A DNA stretch of 6,437 nt from Anaerolineae bacterium (GCA_026129385.1 JAHCIE010000191.1:1-6437); one strand, 5' to 3'. Shown: positions 1-6,247, counted from the first letter of the stretch. Numbers and translations: made by a program. The notes: a model not told the origin generated them from the sequence alone.

Positions 1-2
1 CA

Positions 3-1676
3 CGCATGCTGTTGGCCCGGCTGGATCACCGCCTATCGCTGCTGACCGGTGGCCCCCACGACCTGCCCGAACGCCAGCGTACCCTGCGGGCGACCATCGA
101 TTGGAGCTACCGCCTGCTCGACTTGAGCGAGCAGGTGCTGTTCGAGCGACTGGCCGTCTTCGCGGGGGGGTGGAGCCTGGAAGCGGCCGAGGCCGTGGCG
201 GGCGCAGTTGGTCCGCTGGCGATGAGCGCCCTCGACGGCCTTCAAGCCCTACTCGACAAGCACCTGATTCAGCGAGCGAGCGAGGCCGGCGGTGAGCCGC
301 GCTTCACGATGCTGGAGACTATCCGCGAGTACGCCCTGGAGCGACTGGGCGAGCGCGGCGAGGCCGGGGTCACCCAGCAGGCCCACACCCGCTACTATCT
401 CGCCCTCGCCGAGACGGCGGCCTCGGAGATACACGGCCCCGAACAGCTCGCCTGGTTCGACCGGCTGGACGAGGACCAGGCCAACCTGCGCGTCGCGCTG
501 GCCTGGCTGCTGGCAACGGGCCAGGTGACGGATACGTTGCGCCTGGCGAGCGCCCTGCACTGGTTCTGGCACGTTCGCGGCCACTTCGCCGAGGGCCGCG
601 CCTGGCTCGAGCAGGCGCTCGCAGCATCCCCAGCGTCCGGCGCCCCTGTCCCAGCGCCGCTACTGGCGCAGGCGCACGGCGTCCTTGGTCACCTTGCCAT
701 CGATCAGGGCGACGCGGCGGCTGCGCTGCCTCATGCCGAGCACAGCCTGGCCTTGTGGCGCGACCTAGAGAAGGATCCAGAGCGCCGCCCCTCCGCACAA
801 TATCCGGTGCTGCTCGCCATCGAGGGCGTGTTGCACGCTACCGGGATGCAAGGCGACCATTCCCAGACGGAGCTACTCGTGCCGGAGCTCGTCGCACGCG
901 TCGAGGCCATGGCGGACCCCTGGCTCGATGCGTGGCAGACCTTCAACTACGGGGCCGCGGTGCTCGAAAACTTCGGCGATATCGCTTTCGCCCAGGAAAA
1001 ACTCACGCGGGCGCAGGCGCTATTCAACGTTCTCGGCGATACCTACTACCAGGCGCAGGCGCTTGCCTGGCTGGGCGTGCTTGCCACGCTGCAGGGCGAC
1101 GCTGCCACCGCTCGCAGATCGTATGAGCGGGCGCTTGCCGAGGCCCGTCGCCTGAAAGAGCGCACGTTGGAAGCGCAAACTCTCAACAACCTGGGCGAGG
1201 TGGCGCGTCTCACTGGCGCAGATGAGCAGGCGGCCGGCCTCTACGCGAGCAGCCTGCGGATTTACCGTGACCTTGACAACCGTCTAGAGCTAGCGCGGGT
1301 GACCCACAACCTGGGCTATCTCGCGCTGCATGCCAATGACACCGCGCAGGCCCGCGACCAATTCAGCGTGGCCCTGCGCAGCTTCCGCAGCCTGGGCCAG
1401 CCGCGCGGCCAGGCTGAAGCGCTGGCGGGATTAGCCGCCGTCGTCGCTGAGGCGCGCACACCCTCATCCGCACGACTGGCGGCGCGATGGTGGGCGGCGG
1501 CTACGGCCACCCACGCGGCTGAAGGGACGCCCGTCTGGCCCGCCAATCAGGCGGAGATCGCCCGCTACCAGGCCATTGCCCGCGCCACCCTCGGTTCCTC
1601 CGCCTTCGAGGCCGCCTATGCCGCAGGCGCGGCAATCGCCCTCGACGACGCCGTCGCGGAGGCGCTGCGCGTGTAG
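3..1676 (+). CDS. C-terminal part of NB-ARC/TPR 'predicted ATPase' regulator (5'-partial)
   Basis: This frame is open at the left edge, so the ATG at position 6 is probably internal and the nucleotide-binding part is missing. Residues counted from that ATG: 1-40 look like the end of an AAA/NB-ARC module, with the family-typical LPERQRTLRATIDWSY (20-35). A winged-helix-like segment follows (about 41-115: LFERLAVFAGGWSLEAAEAV, then FTMLETIREYALERL). The remainder is alpha-helical with TPR-like units, clearest at about 350-383, 388-421 and 430-463. The tail WWAAATATHAAEGTPVWPAN and the FEAAYAAGAAI segment are characteristic of COG3903-type ATPases, which are often fused to a LuxR, SARP or cyclase domain. 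Which output domain it carries cannot be seen. It is a cytoplasmic signalling or regulatory protein by family knowledge; its target is unknown. The gene ends 128 bases before the next gene and may be a separate transcription unit. Confidence 0.85.
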   Translation, partial: RMLLARLDHRLSLLTGGPHDLPERQRTLRATIDWSYRLLDLSEQVLFERLAVFAGGWSLEAAEAVAGAVGPLAMSALDGLQALLDKHLIQRASEAGGEPRFTMLETIREYALERLGERGEAGVTQQAHTRYYLALAETAASEIHGPEQLAWFDRLDEDQANLRVALAWLLATGQVTDTLRLASALHWFWHVRGHFAEGRAWLEQALAASPASGAPVPAPLLAQAHGVLGHLAIDQGDAAAALPHAEHSLALWRDLEKDPERRPSAQYPVLLAIEGVLHATGMQGDHSQTELLVPELVARVEAMADPWLDAWQTFNYGAAVLENFGDIAFAQEKLTRAQALFNVLGDTYYQAQALAWLGVLATLQGDAATARRSYERALAEARRLKERTLEAQTLNNLGEVARLTGADEQAAGLYASSLRIYRDLDNRLELARVTHNLGYLALHANDTAQARDQFSVALRSFRSLGQPRGQAEALAGLAAVVAEARTPSSARLAARWWAAATATHAAEGTPVWPANQAEIARYQAIARATLGSSAFEAAYAAGAAIALDDAVAEALRV

Positions 1677-1758
1677 GCAGTTTGTAGACATCCCTCTGCT
1701 ACACTCCCCCTGTCCCACATTGCTGCTCTACATCCCAAACTAAATCCCATCCACGGCA

Positions 1759-1790
1759 CGGCCTGGCCGCTGGCAGAAGCCGCCAGGCTG
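1759..1790 (+). other. Strong hairpin in the leader of the DUF6220-like gene
   Basis: The arm GCCTGGC (1761-1767) pairs exactly with GCCAGGC (1782-1788). The stem extends outward by one G-U and one C-G pair (1760/1789, 1759/1790). Inside it, after a four-base bulge, GGC (1772-1774) pairs with GCC (1779-1781) around an AGAA loop. The structure ends immediately before the ribosome-binding site at 1791-1800. There is no following T-tract, so it is a poor intrinsic terminator; it could be a leader structure affecting translation or a factor-dependent end of the upstream gene. The rest of the 1677-1804 gap contains TGCTACACT (1697-1705), which resembles an extended -10 box but has no good -35. Confidence 0.5.
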
Positions 1791-1804
1791 GAGAGGGAGG
1801 CCCC

Positions 1805-2275
1805 ATGCCGACTGAGGCACAGGCGAGCGCGGATCCGGAAATCAGCGGGATGGCCTACGGGGCGCGCGTCGCATATCTAGTCGTCGCCTGGCTGTTCGTC
1901 GCGGCGCTCTTGGCTCAGGTCTACCTGATTGGGTTGGCCTTTCTGGCTGCGCGGCCAACCCTCGAAGCGCATGTCGGGTTCGGTCATTCGCTCGGCATCC
2001 TGCTGCTGCCCATGCTGATCCTGACCTACGTGGCGCGCCACCCGCGCTCGCTCAAGGTCCGAACGTGGCTGCTGCTCGGCCTCTACATCCTTCAATCTGA
2101 GGTCTTCGCCGTCATCCGCGGCAGTCTGCCCGTGATGGCCGCGCTCCACCCGGTGCTGGCGTTGGCGCTCTTCTGGCTGGCGGTCACGGTCGCCTTGCAG
2201 GCCAGAGCCTACGCCCACCGCCGTGTGCCGACCCCGGCAATCGCGGCCCGCTCCACCGAGCCGACGCGAGGCTGA
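1805..2275 (+). CDS. DUF6220-like four-helix membrane protein
   Basis: A 156-aa integral membrane protein. Four hydrophobic helices are visible at about residues 22-49, 58-78, 86-103 and 110-132, with a polar N-terminus (1-20) and a short polar tail. Motifs remembered from DUF6220 proteins are present: AYLVVAWLFVAALLAQV in helix 1, EAHVGFGHSLG at the start of helix 2 (His56, His61), LQSEVFAVIRG ending helix 3, and AALHPVLALALFW in helix 4 (His115). The family has no established function that I know of; conserved histidines in a four-helix bundle would allow a metal or heme role, but this is only an idea. The ATG at 1805 is preceded by GGGAGG (1795-1800). It is the first of five tightly spaced + strand genes that include a cytochrome c, which is compatible with a membrane redox context. 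Family assignment is from memory of the pattern. Confidence 0.8.
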   Translation: MPTEAQASADPEISGMAYGARVAYLVVAWLFVAALLAQVYLIGLAFLAARPTLEAHVGFGHSLGILLLPMLILTYVARHPRSLKVRTWLLLGLYILQSEVFAVIRGSLPVMAALHPVLALALFWLAVTVALQARAYAHRRVPTPAIAARSTEPTRG

Positions 2276-2292
2276 GGCTGGAGGCCACGCTC

Positions 2293-2502
2293 ATGATAGG
2301 CAACCCATCCTACCGCTCGTTCCTGGTGCGACTGTGGCGCGAGGCGGGGGCCGAGGACGATGTGTGGCGCGGTGAGGTCGAGCACATCCAGGGCGGCGCC
2401 GTCGTCGCGGTGGCCTCGCTGGAGGCCGTGTTCGACCTCATCCGGCGCGCCGTGGCCAAGGATGAGGAGCGGGAACCAGGCCCCGGGCCGCCAATGGCCT
2501 GA
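2293..2502 (+). CDS. Small soluble protein, 69 aa, function unknown
   Basis: A short protein starting at ATG 2293, with GGAGG at 2280-2284 eight bases upstream, and only 17 bases after the preceding stop. The pattern RSFLVRLWREAG (residues about 8-19), followed by WRGEVEHIQGG and then a hydrophobic helix-like SLEAVFDLIRRAV, resembles small proteins I associate with Chloroflexota. They have no function known to me. It is predicted soluble with no signal peptide and no cysteines. The last residues (GPGPPMA, then stop) lie inside a repeat that also ends the next gene, so the C-terminus may be a late addition. It is probably co-transcribed with its neighbours. Confidence 0.72.
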   Translation: MIGNPSYRSFLVRLWREAGAEDDVWRGEVEHIQGGAVVAVASLEAVFDLIRRAVAKDEEREPGPGPPMA

Positions 2503-2524
2503 GCAGGCCATGCCCACCGCACCA
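2477..2524 (+). repeat. Palindrome-bearing repeat, copy A
   Basis: By hand alignment this 48-base stretch matches 3159-3207 at 42 of 48 positions with one single-base gap. Its centre is a perfect hairpin: ATGGCCT (2494-2500), loop GAGC, AGGCCAT (2505-2511). The stop codon of the 69-aa gene (2500-2502) falls at the end of the left arm. After the palindrome comes GCCCACCGC, fully conserved between the two copies. No T-tract follows, which argues against a standard intrinsic terminator. REP-like element, operator or mRNA-stabilising 3' hairpin are all possible. Confidence 0.75.
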
Positions 2525-2552
2525 GCTGACTTGTTTAGATATTGGAGGAGCT

Positions 2553-3185
2553 ATGGCCGAGAAGCCGGCCCCATCGCGCTGTATCGCGTGGCTGGCCCTT
2601 GCCACGGGCGGGGTGGCCCTGCTCGGCATTGTCGCCATCACCTTGTTCTTCACCGTCGGCGGCGTATTCGGTCCACTCAACGACGTATGCAATGCCGCTG
2701 AGGCGCTTCTGAGCGCGGCGTTAGCGTGGGCGCTCTACCCCGTGCACCGCGCGCGCGCCCCACGAGCTAGCCGTTTCGCCCTCGTAGCCGCGTGGGTCGG
2801 CGCGCTCGTCGCTACCCTCGGCTCGGTATGGGTCCTCTCCGGCGTCACGGGCTGGTACCTGGCGGGCCTGTATACCTCAGTCGGCTACGCCCTGATCGGC
2901 GTGTGGCTGTTCGGACTGAACTATGCGGCGTTGCACAGCGGACTGTGGCCGCGCCGCCTGGCCCAGTTGGGCCTGCTCGTCGCGATCGGCATGCTCGTCG
3001 GCTTCCTGGCCGCGCCCGGCATCGTAGGCCGTATCGACGACCCGGCCGCCGCGCCGTGGTTTGTCAATCTCGGACTCTTGAGCGGCGTGGGGTGGCTCCT
3101 CCTATATCCGTGGTGGTGCCTGTGGCTGGGCCGCTGGTCCCTGACGAACCTCGCCGTCCAGGCCTCTGGGTCGCCCATGGCCTGA
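2553..3185 (+). CDS. Six-helix integral membrane protein, function unknown
   Basis: A 210-aa hydrophobic protein. Helices are visible at about residues 11-36, 44-63, 75-97, 105-127, 135-155 and 168-192. Loops carry few charges apart from HRARAPRASR (65-74) after helix 2 and WPRRL (132-136) before helix 5. The motif VFGPLNDVCNAAEALLSAALAWALY (38-62) recalls a group of poorly characterised Chloroflexota membrane proteins, but I cannot name a family with confidence. The ATG at 2553 is preceded by a very strong GGAGGAG (2544-2550) with unusually short spacing. Nothing indicates transport or enzymatic activity. It lies between the small protein and the diheme cytochrome c in the same direction, so it may belong to the same membrane module. 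Its final residues (GSPMA, stop) come from repeat copy B. Confidence 0.8.
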   Translation: MAEKPAPSRCIAWLALATGGVALLGIVAITLFFTVGGVFGPLNDVCNAAEALLSAALAWALYPVHRARAPRASRFALVAAWVGALVATLGSVWVLSGVTGWYLAGLYTSVGYALIGVWLFGLNYAALHSGLWPRRLAQLGLLVAIGMLVGFLAAPGIVGRIDDPAAAPWFVNLGLLSGVGWLLLYPWWCLWLGRWSLTNLAVQASGSPMA

Positions 3186-3207
3186 ACGGGCCATGCCCAC
3201 CGCGCCA
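3159..3207 (+). repeat. Palindrome-bearing repeat, copy B
   Basis: Second copy of the repeat at 2477-2524. The hairpin is ATGGCCT (3177-3183), loop GAAC, GGGCCAT (3188-3194), with one T-G wobble and an extra C-G pair outside (3176/3195). As in copy A, the stop codon of the gene in front (3183-3185) starts at the last base of the left arm, and both genes are read in the same phase through the repeat, ending in P-M-A. It is followed at a 33-base pitch by a further palindrome. Confidence 0.75.
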
Positions 3208-3209
3208 AG

Positions 3210-3227
3210 ATGGCCCGTTTGGGCCAT
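3210..3227 (+). repeat. Third copy of the ATGGCC palindrome
   Basis: A perfect hairpin ATGGCCC (3210-3216), loop GTTT, GGGCCAT (3221-3227), in tandem with copy B (palindrome starts 33 bases apart). Only the palindrome is shared; the flanks differ from copies A and B. It lies 43 bases upstream of the cytochrome c start, in the 85-base gap between the membrane protein and the cytochrome gene, so it could act as a 3' stem for one or an operator or leader element for the other. Confidence 0.7.
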
Positions 3228-3259
3228 GCGCGCCAGGCATGCATGCTGTACACTGACCC

Positions 3260-3265
3260 AGGGGG
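3260..3265 (+). promoter_or_regulatory. Ribosome-binding site that fixes the cytochrome c start
   Basis: AGGGGG lies five bases before the ATG at 3271. The earlier in-frame ATG at 3193 sits inside the palindromic repeat, has no such site, and would place 26 atypical residues before a normal signal-anchor. Confidence 0.75.
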
Positions 3266-3270
3266 ATGTC

Positions 3271-4173
3271 ATGACCCGATCACGCAGAGTGCTAAAGTGG
3301 ATAGGCATCGTGTTGGGGGGCCTGGTCGCCGTGTTGGCGGTGGCCTTCGCCGTCCTGTACGTCGCGGGCGGCGCGAAATTCAACAAGGCGTATACTGTCC
3401 CCGTCGAAAGCATCACCGTCCCGACGGACGCCGCCGCCGTGCAACGCGGCGAGCACCTCGCAGTCATCAACATCTGCACGCGCTGCCACGGCCAGGACCT
3501 GAGCGGCAATCTCGACTTCGATATACCGGGCCTGGTCACCATCCCCACCCCGAATCTGACCGCTGGCGCGGGCGGCATCGGCAGCTCTTATACCGACGCC
3601 GATTGGGTGCGCGCCATCCGGCACGGCGTCGGCCACGACGGTCGCGGCCTGTTCATCATGCCGTCGCAGGCCTTCCATTTCCTGAGCGATGAGGACCTGG
3701 GCGCGGTGATTGCCTACGTTCGAAGCCGGCCGGCGGTGGACAACCCGCTGCCGCCCCGGAGCATCGGGCCGCTGGGGCGGGTGATGGGGGCGGTGGGTAT
3801 GTTTCCACCGCCGGCCGCCGAGCAGATTGACCAGAGCGGGCCGCGCCCGGCGGCCCCCCCGCGCGGCGTGACGGCGGCCTATGGCGGCTACCTGACGCGC
3901 ACCTGCACCGAGTGCCACGGCGCTAACCTCAACGGCGCGCCCTTTGGCCCACCGGGTCAGCAAGTTCCCACCCCCAACCTGACCCGGGGCGGCGAGCTTG
4001 GGGGCTGGTCGGAGCAGGACTTTTTCACCACCATGCGCACAGGCCTGACGCCCAAGGGCCACCAGCTAGATCAGGAGATGCCCTGGCCCTACTACGGCCA
4101 GATGACCGATGACGAACTGCGGGCCATATGGCTGTACCTGCAATCATTGCCCGCGTTGAACCCGGGAGGGTGA
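3271..4173 (+). CDS. Membrane-anchored diheme c-type cytochrome
   Basis: A 300-aa electron-transfer protein facing the outer side of the cytoplasmic membrane. Residues 1-6 are basic and 9-32 form a single hydrophobic signal-anchor. Two cytochrome c domains follow, each with a CXXCH heme motif: C69-T-R-C72-H73 and C212-T-E-C215-H216. Likely axial methionines are Met130 (in FIMPSQAF) and Met270 (in EMPWPYYGQM). Each domain also carries a PTPNLT motif (92-97 and 233-238) and a closing helix (DEDLGAVIAYVRS; DDELRAIWLYLQS), showing internal duplication. Domains of this style occur in cytochrome subunits of membrane dehydrogenases and in stand-alone diheme cytochromes; no dehydrogenase subunit is visible here, so its electron donor is unknown. 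The stop is followed after one base by the next gene, indicating co-translation. A proline-rich linker (about 159-198) joins the two domains. Confidence 0.93.
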   Translation: MTRSRRVLKWIGIVLGGLVAVLAVAFAVLYVAGGAKFNKAYTVPVESITVPTDAAAVQRGEHLAVINICTRCHGQDLSGNLDFDIPGLVTIPTPNLTAGAGGIGSSYTDADWVRAIRHGVGHDGRGLFIMPSQAFHFLSDEDLGAVIAYVRSRPAVDNPLPPRSIGPLGRVMGAVGMFPPPAAEQIDQSGPRPAAPPRGVTAAYGGYLTRTCTECHGANLNGAPFGPPGQQVPTPNLTRGGELGGWSEQDFFTTMRTGLTPKGHQLDQEMPWPYYGQMTDDELRAIWLYLQSLPALNPGG

Positions 4174-4174
4174 G

Positions 4175-4441
4175 GTGGCAATCGCAGGGGCGGCTTTCCT
4201 CTATGTCCTGTTGGGCGTGGCCGTTCCCGTCTCGAACCTGCTCATCGTCATCGGCGCGCAGCGTACCGGCCGGCTACCCGAAGCGTTCGGCATCGAGTTT
4301 CTGGCCGGCCCGATTTCCGAGCGCCTCGGGCTGGACGCGGCGCTCGCGGGGACAATCCCCTGGGCAGCGGTGAGTCTCCTCGAAGCTGCTGCTCGCGCTG
4401 GGATGGCGAACCCTGCCTTCTACCGAAGCTGGCTCAGATAG
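4175..4441 (+). CDS. Small membrane protein, 88 aa, possibly truncated
   Basis: Starts at GTG 4175, one base after the cytochrome stop, with GGGAGGG (4164-4170) as ribosome-binding site inside the cytochrome's last codons. Residues 3-27 form one hydrophobic helix (AGAAFLYVLLGVAVPVSNLLIVIG), followed by the polar stretch GAQRTGRLPEAFGIEFL and a second weakly hydrophobic part (55-70). I do not recognise the family. Tight coupling to the cytochrome c suggests a partner in the same membrane complex, but no heme or metal motif is present. The last seven codons overlap the 3' end of the convergent pRiA4b-type gene, and the ending MANPAFYRSWLR reads unlike the rest, so the original C-terminus may have been replaced when the right-hand module arrived. 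Confidence 0.65.
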   Translation: MAIAGAAFLYVLLGVAVPVSNLLIVIGAQRTGRLPEAFGIEFLAGPISERLGLDAALAGTIPWAAVSLLEAAARAGMANPAFYRSWLR

Positions 4442-4980
4442 TGGTTGATGGCGGCCAGATCGAAGGCCTCAGGGTCAAACTCGCCGCCAATCCAATCCAG
4501 CATGTCCTCGTGTTCGGGATGTTTGGGATCCCGAATCGCCTCCAGGAAGCCCTCGTAGCCCCACACGCCCCCTACATCCTCCGGCGGGCAGGCGCGCTCC
4601 CCTGCGACGCAGAGCGGGTAGCGGACGCCGGGCTCCGCCGGCAGCACCTTCTCCACGACAATGGCATGCTGCCAGCCATCCCCCATGTCATACTCGTAGA
4701 CGAACCAATCCCCCACCTGGGGCACAATCTGTCCTAGCTTGACCCGCCGCTCGTCCCTGGCATCCCATTCGGGGCTTGGCTCCCCGTACATCACACCGTC
4801 GACATGAAACAGGTGGAGGTGCGAGTTGGTCCAGCCCATCGCGATCTGGATGACGACGTCCATCTTGTACAGCGTCGTGCTGCCGCGTACCAGCAGGCGC
4901 CGCCAGATGGGCGGCTGGCTGCCATTCAACGTCACCTTGAGCTGAAAGACCGGACTATCGTCGGTTCGTTTCGGTGGCAT
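4420..4980 (-). CDS. Plasmid pRiA4b ORF-3 family protein
   Basis: A 186-aa soluble protein of the family named after ORF-3 of plasmid pRiA4b (Pfam PRiA4_ORF3). Landmarks in order: VFQLKVTLNGSQPPIWRRL (11-29), LYKMDVVIQIAMGW (37-50), SHLHLF (53-58), a DWFVYEYDMGDGWQH block (91-105), CVAGERACPPEDVGG (124-138) and GGEFDPEAFD (165-174). These are the core motifs of the family and the length is normal, so the gene looks intact. The biochemical function of the family is not established; members are frequent on plasmids and near mobile elements. ATG 4980 was chosen because GAGGG lies five bases upstream. The in-frame TTG at 5001 would add seven residues but places this site inside the gene. It is transcribed towards, and overlaps by 22 bases, the end of the 88-aa gene, and lies downstream of intI on the same strand with its own promoter and an intervening terminator-like hairpin. 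Confidence 0.88.
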   Translation of the reverse strand: MPPKRTDDSPVFQLKVTLNGSQPPIWRRLLVRGSTTLYKMDVVIQIAMGWTNSHLHLFHVDGVMYGEPSPEWDARDERRVKLGQIVPQVGDWFVYEYDMGDGWQHAIVVEKVLPAEPGVRYPLCVAGERACPPEDVGGVWGYEGFLEAIRDPKHPEHEDMLDWIGGEFDPEAFDLAAINHYLSQLR

Positions 4981-4985
4981 GTTCG

Positions 4986-4992
4986 CCCTCTT
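4986..4992 (-). promoter_or_regulatory. Ribosome-binding site deciding the pRiA4b-type gene start
   Basis: Read on the - strand this is AAGAGGG, ending five bases before the ATG at 4980. It supports that ATG over the TTG at 5001. Confidence 0.65.
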
Positions 4993-5022
4993 TGTTGGCA
5001 ACAGGTCGTCTGATTGACTCGC

Positions 5023-5051
5023 CGAATAGCAGGCTCTCCGGAATGTGTCAA
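5023..5051 (-). promoter_or_regulatory. Sigma70-like promoter of the pRiA4b-type gene
   Basis: On the - strand a perfect -35 box TTGACA (5051-5046) is followed by 17 bases and TATTCG (5028-5023) as a weak -10. Transcription would start near 5016, leaving about 36 bases of leader before the ATG at 4980. The perfect -35 and ideal spacing make it credible; the poor -10 suggests modest or activated expression. Confidence 0.5.
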
Positions 5052-5153
5052 GCCCGGTGAGATAACTCAGGGTGGCAATTTAGGGGGCATAGGGATGGCA
5101 TCCTCCAGTCTCGACGGACAGGGCCGCTTCTCGTGGACCAACACGTGTAGGCC

Positions 5154-5195
5154 AAAAGAGGAAAGAACCAGGGGGCGGCGACGCTTCCTGGTTCT
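5154..5195 (-). terminator. Intrinsic-terminator-like hairpin after intI
   Basis: AGAACCAGG (5164-5172) and CCTGGTTCT (5187-5195) are perfect 9-bp arms. Inside, three further G-C pairs (5175-5177 with 5182-5184) close a four-base loop after a two-by-two mismatch on the - strand. Read in the intI direction the right-hand arm is followed by a T-rich run (TTTCCTCTTTT, complement of 5164-5154). It lies about 30 bases after the intI stop and separates intI from the pRiA4b-type gene. On the + strand the two mismatches become G-U pairs and the loop is GCGA, but no T-tract follows. Confidence 0.6.
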
Positions 5196-5224
5196 GGCCG
5201 CCCGAGTCGGCGAGGCGTCGATTG

Positions 5225-6247
5225 TCAGTGATCGAGTGGACTGCGGACGGCCAACCCGTCGCGGCTCAGAACGTGGGTGTAGATCATCGTCGTCTTCACG
5301 TCCTTGTGACCCAGCAACTCCTGGACGGTGCGGATGTCGTAGCCGCTCTCCAACAAGTGTGTGGCGAAGCTATGACGCAAGGTATGACAGCCGGCGTGCT
5401 TGTTGATACCCGCCTTCTTCACCGCCATTCGCATCGAACGGTGGACCGAGTCCGCAAGGATGTGGTGGCGGCGCACGTGATGGGAGTGCGAATCGACCGA
5501 GCGCCGCGTGGCGGGGAAGACATACTGCCAGCCCCACTCTCCGGCCGCTGGCGCATTGTTGTGCGCCAGGGCGTAGGGCAGCTCGACACTGCCGTGCCCC
5601 TGGCTCAAGTCATGCCCATGCAGCGCCCTGGCTACCTCAAGTTGATGTTGCAGCGGCGCGATCACTTTCTCTGGCAGGGGCACGACGCGATCCTTTTCGC
5701 CTCTGGCATCGCGCACCGTAATCTGCCGCCCTTCGACATCGATGTCCTTGACGCGCAGACTCAGGCACTCCGACAGGCGCATCCCAGTTCCGTACAACAA
5801 GCTGAGGATGAGATGGTGAGAGCCGTCCACCTGGGCGAGGACCGCCTTGACTTCGGATCGCGTAAGAATCACTGGCAGGCGCTCTGGTTGCCGTGCTCGA
5901 GGGACATTCTGAATGCGCGGCAGCTCGACCTGGAGTACCTGGCGGTACAGAAATAGCAGGGCGTGCAGCGCTACGTTTTGAGTGGAAACGGCAACATTCC
6001 TCGCCACGGCAAGGTCGGTGAGATAGGCGCGAATCTCCACCACGCCCATGTCGCGTGGCTGGCGCGTGCCGTGAAAGCGAAGGTAATCGAGGATGTAGTG
6101 CAGATAGGCAGCCTCGGTGCGCCGGCTCATGTGTCTGAGGCGCATGGCGTCACGCGCCTGTGTCAGGAGCAGCGACGTCTCGGGGGTGTAGCCTGGCGAC
6201 TCCTCACTGGATGACTTAGGCATGGCAGGTGAGCAAGCGACCGTCAT
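5225..6247 (-). CDS. intI: Integron-type tyrosine recombinase (IntI family integrase)
   Basis: A 340-aa site-specific recombinase. The N-terminal SAM-like core-binding domain spans about 25-110 (ARDAMRLRHMSRRTEAAYLHY at its start), the catalytic domain about 120-330. The tyrosine recombinase residues are all visible: Arg157 (GTGMRLSE), Lys185 (RGEKDR), His288 and Arg291 (HTLRHSF), His314 (LLGHKD) and the nucleophile Tyr323 (MIYTHV). The feature separating IntI from XerC/XerD is present: the extra segment around 218-265 (VELPYALA, EWGWQYVFPA, RRHH), which in known integrases contacts folded single-stranded attC DNA. The end VRSPLDH is also typical, so the protein is complete and likely active. 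The ATG at 6247 gives the usual length; a second ATG at 6223 is possible, and neither has a good Shine-Dalgarno. A promoter lies at 6298-6327. No attC site was found nearby, so a solitary or displaced integrase remains possible. Confidence 0.93.
   Translation of the reverse strand: MTVACSPAMPKSSSEESPGYTPETSLLLTQARDAMRLRHMSRRTEAAYLHYILDYLRFHGTRQPRDMGVVEIRAYLTDLAVARNVAVSTQNVALHALLFLYRQVLQVELPRIQNVPRARQPERLPVILTRSEVKAVLAQVDGSHHLILSLLYGTGMRLSECLSLRVKDIDVEGRQITVRDARGEKDRVVPLPEKVIAPLQHQLEVARALHGHDLSQGHGSVELPYALAHNNAPAAGEWGWQYVFPATRRSVDSHSHHVRRHHILADSVHRSMRMAVKKAGINKHAGCHTLRHSFATHLLESGYDIRTVQELLGHKDVKTTMIYTHVLSRDGLAVRSPLDH

Noticed and set aside
1697..1705. Extended -10 element TGCTACACT before the DUF6220-like gene
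   Set aside because: There is no acceptable -35 at normal spacing, and the match is too short to call a promoter by itself.
3193..3270. Longer N-terminus for the cytochrome c starting at ATG 3193
   Set aside because: The 26 extra residues come from the palindromic repeat, lack a ribosome-binding site, and precede a perfectly normal signal-anchor that has AGGGGG five bases before ATG 3271.
3292..4062. 256-aa open frame on the - strand opposite the cytochrome c
   Set aside because: It is rich in Arg, Ala, His and Gly with no recognisable motif, and mirrors a gene with two heme motifs. Long antisense frames are common in GC-rich DNA.
2966..4216. GTTRRRY heptamers (GTTGGGC at 2966-2972 and 4210-4216, GTTGAAC at 4155-4161) as attC cores
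   Set aside because: They lie inside coding genes and I saw no RYYYAAC partner at attC spacing with pairing arms between. The motif is short and expected by chance.
4381..4431. CGAAGCTG direct repeat (4381-4388 and 4424-4431) as a target-site duplication
   Set aside because: The copies are only 35 bases apart with no element between them, and both lie in coding sequence. Eight bases can recur by chance.
4420..4980. The pRiA4b-type gene as an integron cassette of the adjacent intI
   Set aside because: It has its own promoter, lies on the 3' side of intI, and no attC-like folded site is visible at either end.
4981..5001. TTG start at 5001 for the pRiA4b-type gene
   Set aside because: The ATG at 4980 has a well-placed GAGGG, which would lie inside the coding region if TTG 5001 were used.
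5222..5956. 244-aa open frame on the + strand opposite intI
   Set aside because: It is the antisense shadow of the integrase, whose catalytic residues are all present on the other strand.
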